Part shown: in pieces, positions 21,160 to 29,494 of the stretch | How positions within the stretch are numbered: the first letter of the stretch is position 1 | Layout: each line of letters starts with the position of its first letter | Origin: Bacillus sp. Marseille-Q3570 | Lineage (GTDB): Bacteria > Bacillota > Bacilli > Bacillales > Fictibacillaceae | NCBI RefSeq assembly: GCF_946151055.1 | Contig: NZ_CAMGYZ010000018.1 | Coordinates: 22,734 to 86,733 of the forward strand | Direction of reading: 5' to 3' | DNA: 64,000 nucleotides | Made by a program: the position numbers and the translations under genes | The notes under the pieces: generated by a model | Told to the model about the DNA's origin: nothing | The model's input: only the letters and a program-made list of their open reading frames with translations | The model's database searches: none

Positions 21160-22068
21160 ATGAAACGAGCACGATTAATTTATAACCCGACATCGGGAAG
21201 AGAACAGGTCAAGCGCCAGCTGCCTTATATCCTTGATAAATTGGAGAAGGCAGGCTACGAGGCTTCGGCTCACGCGACCTGTGCAGATGAAGGAGATGCG
21301 ACAAGAGCAGCGACACTCGCAGTTGAACGTGAATTCGACCTTGTCATTGCAGCAGGCGGGGATGGAACGATCTACGAAGTCATCAATGGCATCGCAGAGC
21401 TTCCGAACCGGCCGAAGATGGGGATCATCCCAGCAGGGACAACGAACGATTTTGCACGTGCCCTTGGCGTTCCTCGTACCATTGAGAAGGCTGTTGAGGT
21501 TTTATGTGATGGTATCGATATCCCAGTCGATATCGGCCGCGTCAACGGAAAATATTTCGTCAACATCGCTGGCGGCGGGAAGCTGACAGAGCTGACATAT
21601 GCTGTCCCGAGTCAGATGAAAACGATGATCGGCCAGCTAGCGTATTATTTGAAAGGGATGGAGATGCTTCCTTCGATTCGTCCGACCAACGTCAAAATCG
21701 AATACGATGATAAAGTGTACGAAGGAGATGTCATGCTCTTCCTGGTGGCAAACACGAACTCGGTCGGAGGTTTTGAAAAACTTGCGCCACTCTCTGAATT
21801 CAATGACGGGTATTTCGACCTCATCATCTTGAAAAAGGCCAATCTTGCAGAGTTCATCCGAGTCGCTACCCTTGCAATCAAAGGTGATCATATTCGTGAC
21901 GCTCACGTCATTTACGAAAAAGCAAGGCGCATCAAAATCCATACTGATGAAAAAATGCAGCTGAACCTCGATGGGGAATACGGCGGTATGCTTCCGGGTG
22001 AATTCTTAAACCTTAGGCACCACCTGCAGATGATCGTCCCGAAAGAACGATTCGAAACAGGAAATTAA
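21160..22068 (+). CDS. dgkB: Diacylglycerol kinase DgkB (YerQ)
   Basis: This 302-residue lipid kinase phosphorylates diacylglycerol to phosphatidic acid, recycling the lipid released when lipoteichoic acid is made. The nucleotide-binding AAGGDGTIYEVINGI is near residue 65 and GIIPAGTTNDFARAL near residue 90, both hallmarks of the DAGK catalytic domain. The DGYFDLIILKK strand and the C-terminal NLDGEYGGMLPGEF are also family features. AGGTGAT precedes the ATG. The position after gatB matches yerQ in B. subtilis (there with yerO and swrC between). A terminator follows. Confidence 0.95.
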   Translation: MKRARLIYNPTSGREQVKRQLPYILDKLEKAGYEASAHATCADEGDATRAATLAVEREFDLVIAAGGDGTIYEVINGIAELPNRPKMGIIPAGTTNDFARALGVPRTIEKAVEVLCDGIDIPVDIGRVNGKYFVNIAGGGKLTELTYAVPSQMKTMIGQLAYYLKGMEMLPSIRPTNVKIEYDDKVYEGDVMLFLVANTNSVGGFEKLAPLSEFNDGYFDLIILKKANLAEFIRVATLAIKGDHIRDAHVIYEKARRIKIHTDEKMQLNLDGEYGGMLPGEFLNLRHHLQMIVPKERFETGN

Positions 22069-22077
22069 ACAGAACCG

Positions 22078-22110
22078 AACCCGGCCCGCAAAGTCGGGTT
22101 TATTTTTATT
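22078..22110 (+). terminator. Rho-independent terminator after dgkB
   Basis: AACCCG (22078-22083) pairs with CGGGTT (22095-22100), followed by TATTTTTATT. Confidence 0.75.
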
Positions 22111-22292
22111 AATGTAAAGTATTGAATGCTTTCTTCAGTATAAGGGCACAAGCTGACGGCTTCGGAAGCAATATACCGCAAGGAGGATAAGCAATCGCTT
22201 TTTCGAGGAACGAATGATAAAGCCAACGCCTATTGCTTGGCTTTGTCAAGGTTTTTACGTTTAGGAAAATGGAAATTAGGTCCAAAGAATCA

Positions 22293-22435
22293 AATTGCTC
22301 AAGATAGGGTTAAAATTGCTCAAGCTGAGATGATTTTTGCTCAAGATAGGGTTAAAATTGCTCAAGCTGAGATGATTTTTGCTCAAGATAGAGGTGAAAT
22401 TGCTCAAGCGGTTCTCAAATTTGCTCAAATCAGCA
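22293..22435. repeat. Phased array with exact 21-base period, core TTGCTCAAG, seven units
   Basis: GCTCAA begins at 22297, 22318, 22339, 22360, 22381, 22402 and 22423, every step exactly 21 bases. Alternate units are also alike outside the core, so a 42-base higher-order repeat has formed in the middle (GCTCAAGATAGGGTTAAA alternating with GCTCAAGCTGAGATGATT). A 71-residue open frame (22237-22452) translates it as heptads with IAQ/FAQ, but has no ribosome site. The surrounding 615-base gap also holds a duplicated CTTTCTTCA-type segment (22128-22144 and 22594-22610). Confidence 0.85.
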
Positions 22436-22484
22436 AAAATTTGATTCTGTAGAAGTCGTTTTCTTAACGAGACGCGACTCCAAC

Positions 22485-22527
22485 ACAACATTTTGAGAAA
22501 AAACCATGATTTTTCTCAAAATGTTGT
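22485..22527. repeat. Perfect 18-base-pair inverted repeat
   Basis: ACAACATTTTGAGAAAAA (22485-22502) and its exact reverse complement (22510-22527) enclose a seven-base loop. It has no clear T-tract on either side and is not next to a stop codon, so a terminator role is uncertain. It lies 50 bases after the TTGCTCAAG array. Confidence 0.75.
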
Positions 22528-22683
22528 TAAGTTTTCAAGAGACTCAGACATGTTTTGGACAGCTACATTTTCAATACTTAAAGAAAGTAATAATACTTTC
22601 TTCAATATCAGCGCAACTAATCGCTCAACCCACGCACAAGGCTAGGCTTTGCTAATTTTTCTTTATATAGGGAGGGGAACTTC

Positions 22684-23238
22684 ATGAAATCAGAAAAGGA
22701 AAAGATGCTGGAGGGCGAAATGTATGCCCCTGCAGATCCAACGCTCATCAAAGAACGGGAGAACGCCCGCAGATTGACGAGATTGATCAATGAAACGACC
22801 GAAACGGACAAGCGGATCTCCCTTTTAAAAGAACTGTTCGGATCGACCGGGGAGGAAATCTTTATCGAACCGAGCTTCCGATGTGATTACGGCTCGAACA
22901 TCCATGTGGGAGAAAACTTTTTCGCGAACTTCGACTGCGTGATTTTAGACGTGTGCAAGGTGACGTTCGGAAACAATTGCATGCTCGCGCCTGGCGTACA
23001 TATATACACAGCGACACACCCGCTCGATCCTACAGCGAGAAACTCTGGCAAGGAGTATGGAAAGCCCGTGACGTTCGGCGATAACGTCTGGATTGGAGGC
23101 GGTGCGATCATCAACCCTGGATTGACGATTGGGGATAACGTCGTGATCGCTTCCGGTGCAGTTGTGACGAGGGACCTACCAGACAACGTCGTAGTCGGCG
23201 GCAACCCTGCAAAAATCCTTAAAGAAATCGATGTTTAA
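22684..23238 (+). CDS. maa: Maltose O-acetyltransferase-type hexapeptide acetyltransferase
   Basis: This 184-residue acetyl-CoA-dependent sugar acetyltransferase has a left-handed beta-helix fold. The N-terminal Maa cap domain ([15 protein letters not shown]) is typical of maltose/galactoside acetyltransferases. The hexapeptide coils run from about residue 70 to 175, with the catalytic-histidine segment YTATHPLDP and the [15 protein letters not shown] coil. It has a GGGAGGGG ribosome site and no partners nearby. The cellular sugar target is not clear; acetylation of excess sugars for export is usually proposed. Confidence 0.9.
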   Translation: MKSEKEKMLEGEMYAPADPTLIKERENARRLTRLINETTETDKRISLLKELFGSTGEEIFIEPSFRCDYGSNIHVGENFFANFDCVILDVCKVTFGNNCMLAPGVHIYTATHPLDPTARNSGKEYGKPVTFGDNVWIGGGAIINPGLTIGDNVVIASGAVVTRDLPDNVVVGGNPAKILKEIDV

Positions 23239-23309
23239 TTTTAAGCGATACTCTGTGTGCAGGTGGGTCATACTAGTTCATGTATAGAACATGAAGGAGG
23301 CTCATCAGT

Positions 23310-23459
23310 ATGGCTGATAAAGAAAGACTTAATGAAGAAGCGGCACAGAACAACAACCTGGATGCGGCAACTCTCAAAAATGACGTAGAGCTTTCAGAAG
23401 AATTGCAGGATAAAAGAGTTGAAAAAGAAGTGGATCCGAAGAGGATCAAGCGGAGCTGA
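23310..23459 (+). CDS. Small charged hypothetical protein (49 residues)
   Basis: This short frame has a good GAAGGAGG ribosome site and an ATG at 23310. The product is strongly hydrophilic, rich in Asp, Glu, Lys and Asn, and ends in KRIKRS. There is no membrane segment or cysteine. I do not recognise a family. Coding is supported by the ribosome site and isolation in an otherwise empty gap. Confidence 0.6.
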   Translation: MADKERLNEEAAQNNNLDAATLKNDVELSEELQDKRVEKEVDPKRIKRS

Positions 23460-23554
23460 AACGCACAAGGACTGACCGTCTGATAGGTTTGGGATAAAAA
23501 ATGATTTTCAGAGGTAGTCTAAGAACAATAAAAAATCCAAGTCAGGTGAAAAAA

Positions 23555-23680
23555 ATGTTCAAGAAAAAACAACGTAAAATACAAACGTTGAATTTGACCC
23601 TCATCGGAATGACCTTCAGTGTTCTGCAAACTTTATGGCTATATAGCAATATCCGGGATATCAAAAACAGATTAAAGTAG
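23555..23680 (+). CDS. Small single-helix membrane peptide (41 residues)
   Basis: The frame starts with a very basic N-terminus (MFKKKQRK), followed by one hydrophobic helix (about residues 12-29) and a basic tail ending NRLK. AGGTGA lies six bases before the ATG. This pattern fits a small membrane peptide with both ends positive. No family is recognised. Confidence 0.5.
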   Translation: MFKKKQRKIQTLNLTLIGMTFSVLQTLWLYSNIRDIKNRLK

Positions 23681-23774
23681 TGGTAGGATTTTATGCCTGA
23701 TTTTACACAGCCTGATTCAAACTCTTCAAAAAAGGTTAGAGTAATAAAAGAATCAAAACTTGAGGAGGATCTCC

Positions 23775-24269
23775 ATGGCTGTTGACTCGATTGATTCACA
23801 GAATAATATTACATATTTTAACCGGAATATTTGGTCGGGGTTCCTGTTCGGGCTTGGTCTAGTCGCTTTCATTGATGAAACCATCTTCCACCAACTGCTG
23901 CATTGGCACCATTTTTATGATAAAACGACACTCTCTATGGGTCTGATTTCTGATGGTTTGTTCCATGCGTTCAGCTGGTTTGCCACAATTGGAGGCTTGT
24001 TCATGTTAGCCGACCTGAAACGCCGAGGCGCTTTTGTCTTTAAAAGATGGTGGGGCGGAAGCATGCTAGGCGGCGGTGCATTTCAATTCTATGATGGAAT
24101 CGTCCAGCACAAAATCATGAGGATCCACCAAATCCGGTACGTCGACAATGTGTACATTTATGACTGGGTTTGGAACATCATTGCGGTCATCATGATCATT
24201 GTCGGTGGAATGCTCATCAACCGGACAAGCAAGGAATACCGTAGAAAACTGGAAGGGACACAAGCGTGA
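23775..24269 (+). CDS. DUF2243 membrane protein
   Basis: This 164-residue membrane protein of the DUF2243 family has four predicted helices and the conserved FIDETIFHQLLHWHHFYD segment rich in histidines. Family function is unknown; the histidines suggest metal or haem contact, which is inference. I use the ATG at 23775, which has TGAGGAGG seven bases upstream, not the TTG at 23760. Its TGA overlaps the next gene's ATG, so it is coupled to the CtaG-like gene, a pairing suggesting a shared job around cytochrome oxidase or copper. Confidence 0.85.
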   Translation: MAVDSIDSQNNITYFNRNIWSGFLFGLGLVAFIDETIFHQLLHWHHFYDKTTLSMGLISDGLFHAFSWFATIGGLFMLADLKRRGAFVFKRWWGGSMLGGGAFQFYDGIVQHKIMRIHQIRYVDNVYIYDWVWNIIAVIMIIVGGMLINRTSKEYRRKLEGTQA

Positions 24270-25057
24270 TGGAAGGGCATATGCATCAAGAGACTGGCGC
24301 GCAGATTGTATTGATGCTCCCGTTTTTGCTCATGATCGGTTCCTATATTTGCGCTGGAATCTTCTCGAATCGTCATTATAAAGCGTGGCCCGTAACCCGT
24401 TATGTTTTTTGGACAGTAGGGATTCTTTGTGCCGTAGTAGCTGTTGTCGGTCCTATCGCAAATAGAGCTCATGAGGATTTTACGATGCATATGACGGGGC
24501 ATCTGTTGCTTGGAATGCTTGCGCCCCTTCTTATTGCGATTGCAGCACCAATCACACTGATTTTACGGATATTGAAAGTAAAATGGTCGAGAAGGATATC
24601 GCGCTTGTTGAAGAGCCGATTTTTGCATGTGTTAAGCGATCCGGTAGTTGCCACCTTGCTCAATGTAGGAGGGTTATGGCTACTATATACAACTGATTTA
24701 TATTTGGCAATGCAACATAGCTTGTTTTTGCATGTGCTTGTGCATTTGCACGTCTTTTTAGCGGGTTACATTTTCACAGTTTCGATGATTTATATCGATC
24801 CGACATCTCATCAGAGAAGCTTCATTTATCGAGGTATCGTGCTGGTATTCGCTTTAGGAGGGCACGGGATCCTATCGAAGTATATCTATGCTTACCCACC
24901 TGCGGGCGTCCCTCAGGAGCAGGCGGAATCGGGCGGAATGCTGATGTATTACGGCGGTGACGCAATCGATATCGTGCTGATCACGATTTTCTGTTACCAA
25001 TGGTACAAAGCTTCAAGACCGCGGACTACGTCTACCTTTCAACCACAGTATAACTAG
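24269..25057 (+). CDS. CtaG-like cytochrome c oxidase assembly membrane protein
   Basis: This 262-residue protein belongs to the Caa3-type CtaG family of integral membrane proteins needed for cytochrome caa3 oxidase assembly, probably copper insertion. About seven helices are visible, with conserved histidines in AHEDFTMHMTGHLLLGMLAPLL and LFLHVLVHLHVFLAGYIFT. It overlaps the DUF2243 stop codon by one base. It lies far from any oxidase operon here, so it may be a second copy serving another oxidase or copper protein. Confidence 0.85.
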   Translation: MEGHMHQETGAQIVLMLPFLLMIGSYICAGIFSNRHYKAWPVTRYVFWTVGILCAVVAVVGPIANRAHEDFTMHMTGHLLLGMLAPLLIAIAAPITLILRILKVKWSRRISRLLKSRFLHVLSDPVVATLLNVGGLWLLYTTDLYLAMQHSLFLHVLVHLHVFLAGYIFTVSMIYIDPTSHQRSFIYRGIVLVFALGGHGILSKYIYAYPPAGVPQEQAESGGMLMYYGGDAIDIVLITIFCYQWYKASRPRTTSTFQPQYN

Positions 25058-25113
25058 AGGACCACGGAAATCCCTGAATATGGTACTATGAAAGTAAAAA
25101 CGGGGGAGATTAT

Positions 25114-25326
25114 GTGATTGTTTCAGGAATGTGGTTTGCAGGGTTTTTAGGAATGGCAATCCTTTATCTAATCATCTATTATGCTGTCCGAAATGGTGTG
25201 GACGCCTCTAATTTGAGATCAGAACTTCGTGAAACAGAAAACAGCTTGAAGGTATCAGCAAAAAGATTGAATCATAGAATTCAAGTCAATATAGTTGAAC
25301 CAATACAAATGTGCCCAGGCAAATGA
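25114..25326 (+). CDS. Small single-helix membrane protein, 3' end overlapping a convergent gene
   Basis: This GTG-started frame follows GGGGGAG by a few bases and encodes 70 residues with one N-terminal membrane helix (WFAGFLGMAILYLIIYYAV) and a charged tail with coiled-coil character (SNLRSELRETENSLKVSAKRL). The last 14 codons overlap the end of the convergent gene 25286-25516. That tail translates poorly (NIVEPIQMCPGK) and may be a read-on extension after loss of an earlier stop. No family is recognised. Confidence 0.55.
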   Translation: MIVSGMWFAGFLGMAILYLIIYYAVRNGVDASNLRSELRETENSLKVSAKRLNHRIQVNIVEPIQMCPGK

Positions 25327-25516
25327 TCAAAAACCAGTAGGCCATGTCTCGCTTTGACTTTCGATATACAGCATGGATGAGAGAGCCTACCGCATAGCTG
25401 CCTAAGAGTACAATCATCAGATACGAAGCCACCTCCGAATCCGTCTGCATGTAAATGAACAGAGAGATTGCATAAGCGATCAAGATGGCTACTGTTATGT
25501 AGGTTCTAAGATTCAC
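25286..25516 (-). CDS. Small membrane protein (76 residues)
   Basis: This is a two- to three-helix protein, MNLRTYITVAILIAYAISLF and onward, with a positive loop (YRKSKRDMAYW) before the last helix. GGAGGGATC precedes the ATG on the minus strand. It is the third gene of a minus-strand run of three small membrane proteins (from 26069 to 25286), with 10-12 base gaps, so they are co-transcribed. No family is recognised. Confidence 0.65.
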   Translation of the reverse strand: MNLRTYITVAILIAYAISLFIYMQTDSEVASYLMIVLLGSYAVGSLIHAVYRKSKRDMAYWFLIICLGTFVLVQLY

Positions 25517-25526
25517 ACGATCCCTC

Positions 25527-25820
25527 CTAAAAAGATTCGTATTCCTCTGAGGTTTCCTCCTTTGTCTTCGAGGAGTAATAGACTCGGACGATCAACAGCA
25601 TAAACAGGGAGATCCCCACAATCGTAACACCAAGCCCGCCATATCCCATTCCTGACCAGCCCTTGATGAATGCGATGCTGTAGACAATCAACGTTGCGCC
25701 GAGCTGGAAAATGGTATAGGGCAGGATGTACCAGCGTAATTTTTTCGGAAAATAGATGACCAACCAGCTGAAAATGATCCAACTGAAACTGATAAAGGTC
25801 AGTAATACGATATCTGTCAT
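25527..25820 (-). CDS. Small three-helix membrane protein, possibly YesK-like
   Basis: This 97-residue protein has three hydrophobic segments, a GWSGMGYGGLGV turn between helices two and three, and a charged C-terminal tail (KTKEETSEEYESF). The glycine-rich turn recalls the YesK-like family of short Firmicute membrane proteins, a tentative match. It is the middle gene of the three-gene minus-strand run. Confidence 0.65.
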   Translation of the reverse strand: MTDIVLLTFISFSWIIFSWLVIYFPKKLRWYILPYTIFQLGATLIVYSIAFIKGWSGMGYGGLGVTIVGISLFMLLIVRVYYSSKTKEETSEEYESF

Positions 25821-25832
25821 GACTGTATCCCC

Positions 25833-26069
25833 CTAGTCGCTTTTCGCTGTCTGTTTTTTCATATAAAAGGATAAGCTGAATGGAATGAGCGGTGCGATAG
25901 CGATCCACCAAAGGCTAGGTGAACCGAGGAAATACAAGGCAGGCAATGTTAGTGAGAATCCGCTGATCATCATCCAGAAAGAATTCCGGCTCATCACAGA
26001 AAAAAGAAATAAAAACAACGATACGATGGTGCAGCCCCAAAAGATGATACCAACCCAATAAAAACCCAT
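25833..26069 (-). CDS. Small membrane protein (78 residues), first of a three-gene run
   Basis: The ATG at 26069 follows a perfect AGGAGG with an eight-base spacer; the TTG three bases upstream is rejected for that reason. The product has three closely spaced hydrophobic helices and a short basic tail (MKKQTAKSD). The promoter must lie in the 124 bases shared with the divergent DUF421 gene. No family is recognised. Confidence 0.7.
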   Translation of the reverse strand: MGFYWVGIIFWGCTIVSLFLFLFSVMSRNSFWMMISGFSLTLPALYFLGSPSLWWIAIAPLIPFSLSFYMKKQTAKSD

Positions 26070-26193
26070 CAAAACCGCCTCCTGTTATTGACATTATATA
26101 CCTTTTATGCGGACTTATCATGAAATTTGAAGAGAATTATCATCAAAAAGCGGGGCACCCTTATAGTTGATACATAAAAAATGAGGTGGCTCT

Positions 26194-26892
26194 ATGACGT
26201 TCACAGAACTAATTTTCAGATTAGCTTTATCGTTCCTGGTTTTATGGGCGATGACGAGGATCATGGGACGAAAAGAAATCAGTCAGATGACTTTCCATAA
26301 TTTCGTATCAGCCATAGCAATAGGGACGATTGCCGGATCCCTCGCGATGGATGAAATGTTAAGCATCCAGAATGGTGTGATGGCTTTAGTCGGATGGACA
26401 GTTTTCACGGTTTTGTTCGGGTTTATGGATATCAAATCAAAGGGAGCCCGCAAGCTCCTTAATGGTGATCCAATTGTTGTAATGAAGAATGGAAAGATCA
26501 TGGAGGATTCCCTTCGGAAAACGAGGCTGGATGTGGATTCGCTTAATACCATGCTCCGAAAGAAAGGGATTTTCACGCTATCTGATGTAGCTTTTGCGAT
26601 CTTTGAAACAGATGGCACATTATCCGTCATGAAAAAAGAGAGTAAGCAACCCCTGACACAGAGCGATATGAACTTATTTCAACCGAGTAGGAGCAGTTCA
26701 GTCGGTACAGAAGTGGTGTCAGACGGGAAAATCAATGAAAGCAATTTATCTAAACTGCACCTCGATAAAGCTTGGCTCGGCCAAAAGCTCCGGGATTCAG
26801 GTGTTCAGGAGATATCTGAAGTCTTTTACGCAGAAGTACAGCAAGACGGAACACTATACATCGATAAATACGATGACAACGTCGATTATTAA
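26194..26892 (+). CDS. DUF421 (YetF-like) membrane protein
   Basis: This 232-residue protein has three N-terminal helices and a soluble DUF421 domain. Family features are the early RIMGRKEISQMTFHNFVSAIAIGTIAG segment and the first soluble repeat with RKTRLDVDSLNTMLRKKGIFTLSDVAFAIFE. In B. subtilis, relatives such as YetF, YdfS and YrbG are spore- or stress-linked. I cannot assign a role here. AATGAGGTGG precedes the ATG. It ends six bases before a GGTGCC repeat. Confidence 0.9.
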   Translation: MTFTELIFRLALSFLVLWAMTRIMGRKEISQMTFHNFVSAIAIGTIAGSLAMDEMLSIQNGVMALVGWTVFTVLFGFMDIKSKGARKLLNGDPIVVMKNGKIMEDSLRKTRLDVDSLNTMLRKKGIFTLSDVAFAIFETDGTLSVMKKESKQPLTQSDMNLFQPSRSSSVGTEVVSDGKINESNLSKLHLDKAWLGQKLRDSGVQEISEVFYAEVQQDGTLYIDKYDDNVDY

Positions 26893-26898
26893 ACCAAT

Positions 26899-27008
26899 AG
26901 TGCCTGGCACCGATTTGAAACCCAGATCTACCAAGGGGTCTGAATCGGTGCCAGGCACTTTTTGTAATCCCTTGGGGCGCAAGGGCTGAATTTCGGTGCC
27001 TGTTACAG
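26899..27008. repeat. GGTGCCAGGCACC-family repeat, copy 3
   Basis: Boxes AGTGCCTGGCACCG (26899-26912), CGGTGCCAGGCAC (26946-26958) and CGGTGCCTGTTACAG (26994-27008) alternate with CCAAGGGG and CCCTTGGGGC segments. The stretch around 26943-26985 is nearly identical to that of copy 4, 470 bases downstream, so these two are recent relatives. Confidence 0.85.
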
Positions 27009-27101
27009 TGAAAGAGGATTGGGGCTCTCGACAATCTCCGTAGAAGTTCAATCAAGGGTTTGATTAAGCTGGTGAAATCTTTGTTACAGACCGTATTTTC
27101 A

Positions 27102-27256
27102 TTTCAAACAAACGTTTGATTAAGGCGCGAAATCGTATCCGAAAGTGTAAATTTTCACCTTTGTGACATGATTTGCAAGAGTTTCAAACAAACATTTGAT
27201 TAATGAGGTGAACACATTGCAATACGCAAGAAGTGAATTTCAAACAAACGTTTGAT
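27102..27256. repeat. Three copies of a CAAACGTTTG palindromic box
   Basis: The 22-base box reading TTTCAAACAAACGTTTGATTAA with its core palindrome at 27109-27118, 27189-27198 (CAAACATTTG) and 27245-27254 is followed each time by a purine-rich GG(T/C)G(A/C)-type segment. A weaker fourth copy (GGGTTTGATTAAGCTGGTGAAAT) begins near 27056. The near-symmetric core resembles a TetR- or LacI-type operator. It lies upstream of the ECF sigma gene, between two GGTGCC repeats. Confidence 0.65.
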
Positions 27257-27369
27257 CAAATATTTGGAAGGAATTTTCAGCTCACAGTGGAACTAGTTTA
27301 GCTGCGGGAAGAATATGAATTTAAAAAACACAGAAGGAATCAAATGAAAAGGAAAACTTAACAGGAAGT

Positions 27370-27477
27370 GTACCTGGCACCGATTTCAATCGTTGATGTA
27401 CCAGGGGTTTTGAATCGGTGCCAGGCACTTTTTGTAATCCCTTGGGGGACAAGGGCGAAATTGTCGTGCCAGGCACC
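27370..27477. repeat. GGTGCCAGGCACC-family repeat, copy 4
   Basis: Boxes GTACCTGGCACCG (27370-27382), CGGTGCCAGGCAC (27416-27428) and CGTGCCAGGCACC (27465-27477), with CCAGGGG and CCCTTGGGGG between. Box spacing of 46 and 49 bases is as in copy 3. It ends about 90 bases before the ECF sigma start. Confidence 0.85.
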
Positions 27478-27567
27478 CGAAAAGTTCCGCTGCTGAAATT
27501 TTGAAATTCATTTGAACTTTTTGAGGGGATGGTGACTCTAAGGTGTAGTGGAGGAGGGGGAGAGCCT

Positions 27568-28086
27568 TTGGAGATTGAGAAACTGGTGCGCAAAGCACAA
27601 AAAGGGGATAAAGAAGCGCTGTTACAGCTTGTCTTAGCAGAAAAAGATCAGTATTACAGATTAGCATATACCTATTTACGCCACGAAGAGGATGCGATGG
27701 ATGCACTTGAAGACATGATCGTCATCCTTTATGAGAAGATCAACACTCTGAAAAAACGAGGTTCCTTTTATAGCTGGAGCAAAACCATCCTCGTCAATCG
27801 CTGCCGCGACATTCTTAGAAAGCGGAAAAAGACGACGGTTATGGAAGAAATCGATGGGCCAACCAATGCACACGAAGGTGAGCGAACCATACATCAATTG
27901 GATGTCCAAAAACATTTAGGCAAATTAAGCGTCGATCAGCAAGAAGCGATACAGCTTCGTTACTGGCTTGATTACGACTATGAAACGATCGCGAAACTAA
28001 CCAAAGTCCCGATCGGCACGGTAAAATCAAGAATCTCATTCGGACTGAAGAAGCTGAAGGAACTCCTTGGAGGTGAATATCTATGA
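27568..28086 (+). CDS. ECF-type RNA polymerase sigma factor
   Basis: This 172-residue extracytoplasmic-function sigma factor has sigma-2 region segments YRLAYTYLRHEEDAMDALEDM and FYSWSKTILVNRCRDILRKRK, and a sigma-4 helix-turn-helix LDYDYETIAKLTKVPIGTVKSRIS. I use the TTG at 27568, which follows a run of GGAGG/GGGGGAG; the ATG at 27529 gives an implausible N-terminus. Its TGA overlaps the ATG of the next gene, a membrane anti-sigma of the DUF4179 type, the usual partner arrangement. The signal sensed is not evident. Confidence 0.9.
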   Translation: MEIEKLVRKAQKGDKEALLQLVLAEKDQYYRLAYTYLRHEEDAMDALEDMIVILYEKINTLKKRGSFYSWSKTILVNRCRDILRKRKKTTVMEEIDGPTNAHEGERTIHQLDVQKHLGKLSVDQQEAIQLRYWLDYDYETIAKLTKVPIGTVKSRISFGLKKLKELLGGEYL

Positions 28087-29366
28087 GCAACCTGGAAAAG
28101 AAACTGAAGGAAGACGGAGAAAACATCCATTCTATGAAAGCACCGGATGGTCTTGAAGATCGACTCAGAAATAGACTCGATATGGAGCCTCCGAAAATGC
28201 CGAAACGGTGGAAGCGGCCTTCTCTCATCGCTGCCTCGCTCATTTTCATTCTCCTATTCACATATCAATTTGACACGATGGCTTACTACGGTAAGAAAAT
28301 TCTTGGTTTCGACCACGTGCTGACCGATTCCTTGAGTGATCTGAATGAACAAGGAAAAGGCCAGGTGATTGATAAAAGTACTGAGCTTCCTAATGGCATT
28401 CAAGTCACTGTCGACGGACTCATGCTCGATAAGAATCGACTGATCGTCATGTACACCGTTTTTGATCCGAGGAAAAATATAGAACATAAGTTTTCGGATT
28501 TTAACATAAAAATGGAAAGCTTCTTTGGACAGATCATTGACACGTCAGGATTCGGCACAGTGAATGACGATAATACGAAGATGTCGTTCGTCCAATCCTT
28601 CGAACCACCGAACCCGTTTGTGAAAAATATTGACTTCCATATCAGAATGGACCAAGATCCATCTCAAGCTGCGACGATTTCGTTCGAACTGGACCGTTCA
28701 AAAGCTTTGATGACGAAATACGATCTGAGAATGAAAGAGACACTGAAAACAGATACAGCGACCTATGAATTCGAAAAGTTGACGGCGACCCCAACGCAAA
28801 CGGTCATCAAAGGTAAAATAAACGTCAAGAACCAGAAAGTATGGAATGAAATGGGGATGGGACATCTGGCATTTCAATATATTTTGAAAGCAGATAATGA
28901 AATGATTCGCCCGCAAGGATCAGGAATGACGTCCAGCATTGGCGGATACACGTTTGACTTGGAGTTCGATCCACTGCCTGAAGATGTTGAAAACGTGACT
29001 CTCATACTTGAAAGGGACTTGAAGATCCACGAATCGGATGAAAAAATCAATCCTGGTGAGGATAGCATCCAATTAGCAGGCGAAAACCTCACAATTGGAG
29101 AAATCAATGTAAAAGAAGGTAAGACAGAAATGATCTTGAATACACCTGAACACTTCAGTGTCCTTGAGGCAAGGCTTGAGGGAGAGGGAGGTACAGCATC
29201 TCTTGATACATCATATGACAAATCGTTCGATAAAACGGAAGACGGTTTGGAAAAACAGCACGTGCTTGTTTTCGACGGTGAAATAACAAAAGTGGAGATG
29301 TTGACGATCACCAAATACGTTACCGCAGAACCATCCGACAAAGCCATTCAAATCACAGGCCGATAA
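28083..29366 (+). CDS. DUF4179 membrane protein, probable anti-sigma factor
   Basis: This 427-residue protein has a cytoplasmic N-terminus of about 40 residues, one membrane helix (SLIAASLIFILLFTYQF) and a large extracytoplasmic DUF4179 region. This layout and the four-base overlap with the ECF sigma gene mark it as the probable anti-sigma factor holding the sigma at the membrane. The outer part contains beta-rich segments such as PNGIQVTVDGLMLDKNRLI and YTVFDPRKN, seen in DUF4179 proteins. How the signal is read is unknown. Confidence 0.85.
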   Translation: MSNLEKKLKEDGENIHSMKAPDGLEDRLRNRLDMEPPKMPKRWKRPSLIAASLIFILLFTYQFDTMAYYGKKILGFDHVLTDSLSDLNEQGKGQVIDKSTELPNGIQVTVDGLMLDKNRLIVMYTVFDPRKNIEHKFSDFNIKMESFFGQIIDTSGFGTVNDDNTKMSFVQSFEPPNPFVKNIDFHIRMDQDPSQAATISFELDRSKALMTKYDLRMKETLKTDTATYEFEKLTATPTQTVIKGKINVKNQKVWNEMGMGHLAFQYILKADNEMIRPQGSGMTSSIGGYTFDLEFDPLPEDVENVTLILERDLKIHESDEKINPGEDSIQLAGENLTIGEINVKEGKTEMILNTPEHFSVLEARLEGEGGTASLDTSYDKSFDKTEDGLEKQHVLVFDGEITKVEMLTITKYVTAEPSDKAIQITGR

Positions 29367-29494
29367 AGCGATTCTCCTATTTTTATTACCACTGACAGGA
29401 ATTCTATTTTCTATGTCGTAAGTTACCAAAGGGATGATCAACAAGAGGTTAAAACATCAATACGTCCTACGAAAAAATTTTAGGAGGAACTGAG

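Noticed and set aside
22293..22435. CRISPR array
   Set aside because: Repeats are too short, spacers are about 12 bases and similar to each other, and no cas genes are near.
22237..22452. 71-residue open frame with seven-residue repeats (IAQ/FAQ)
   Set aside because: The 21-base array stays open in this frame because 21 is a multiple of three; there is no ribosome site and the start lies in unrelated sequence.
22485..22527. 18-pair inverted repeat as a terminator
   Set aside because: No gene ends just before it and no T-tract follows; kept only as an inverted repeat.
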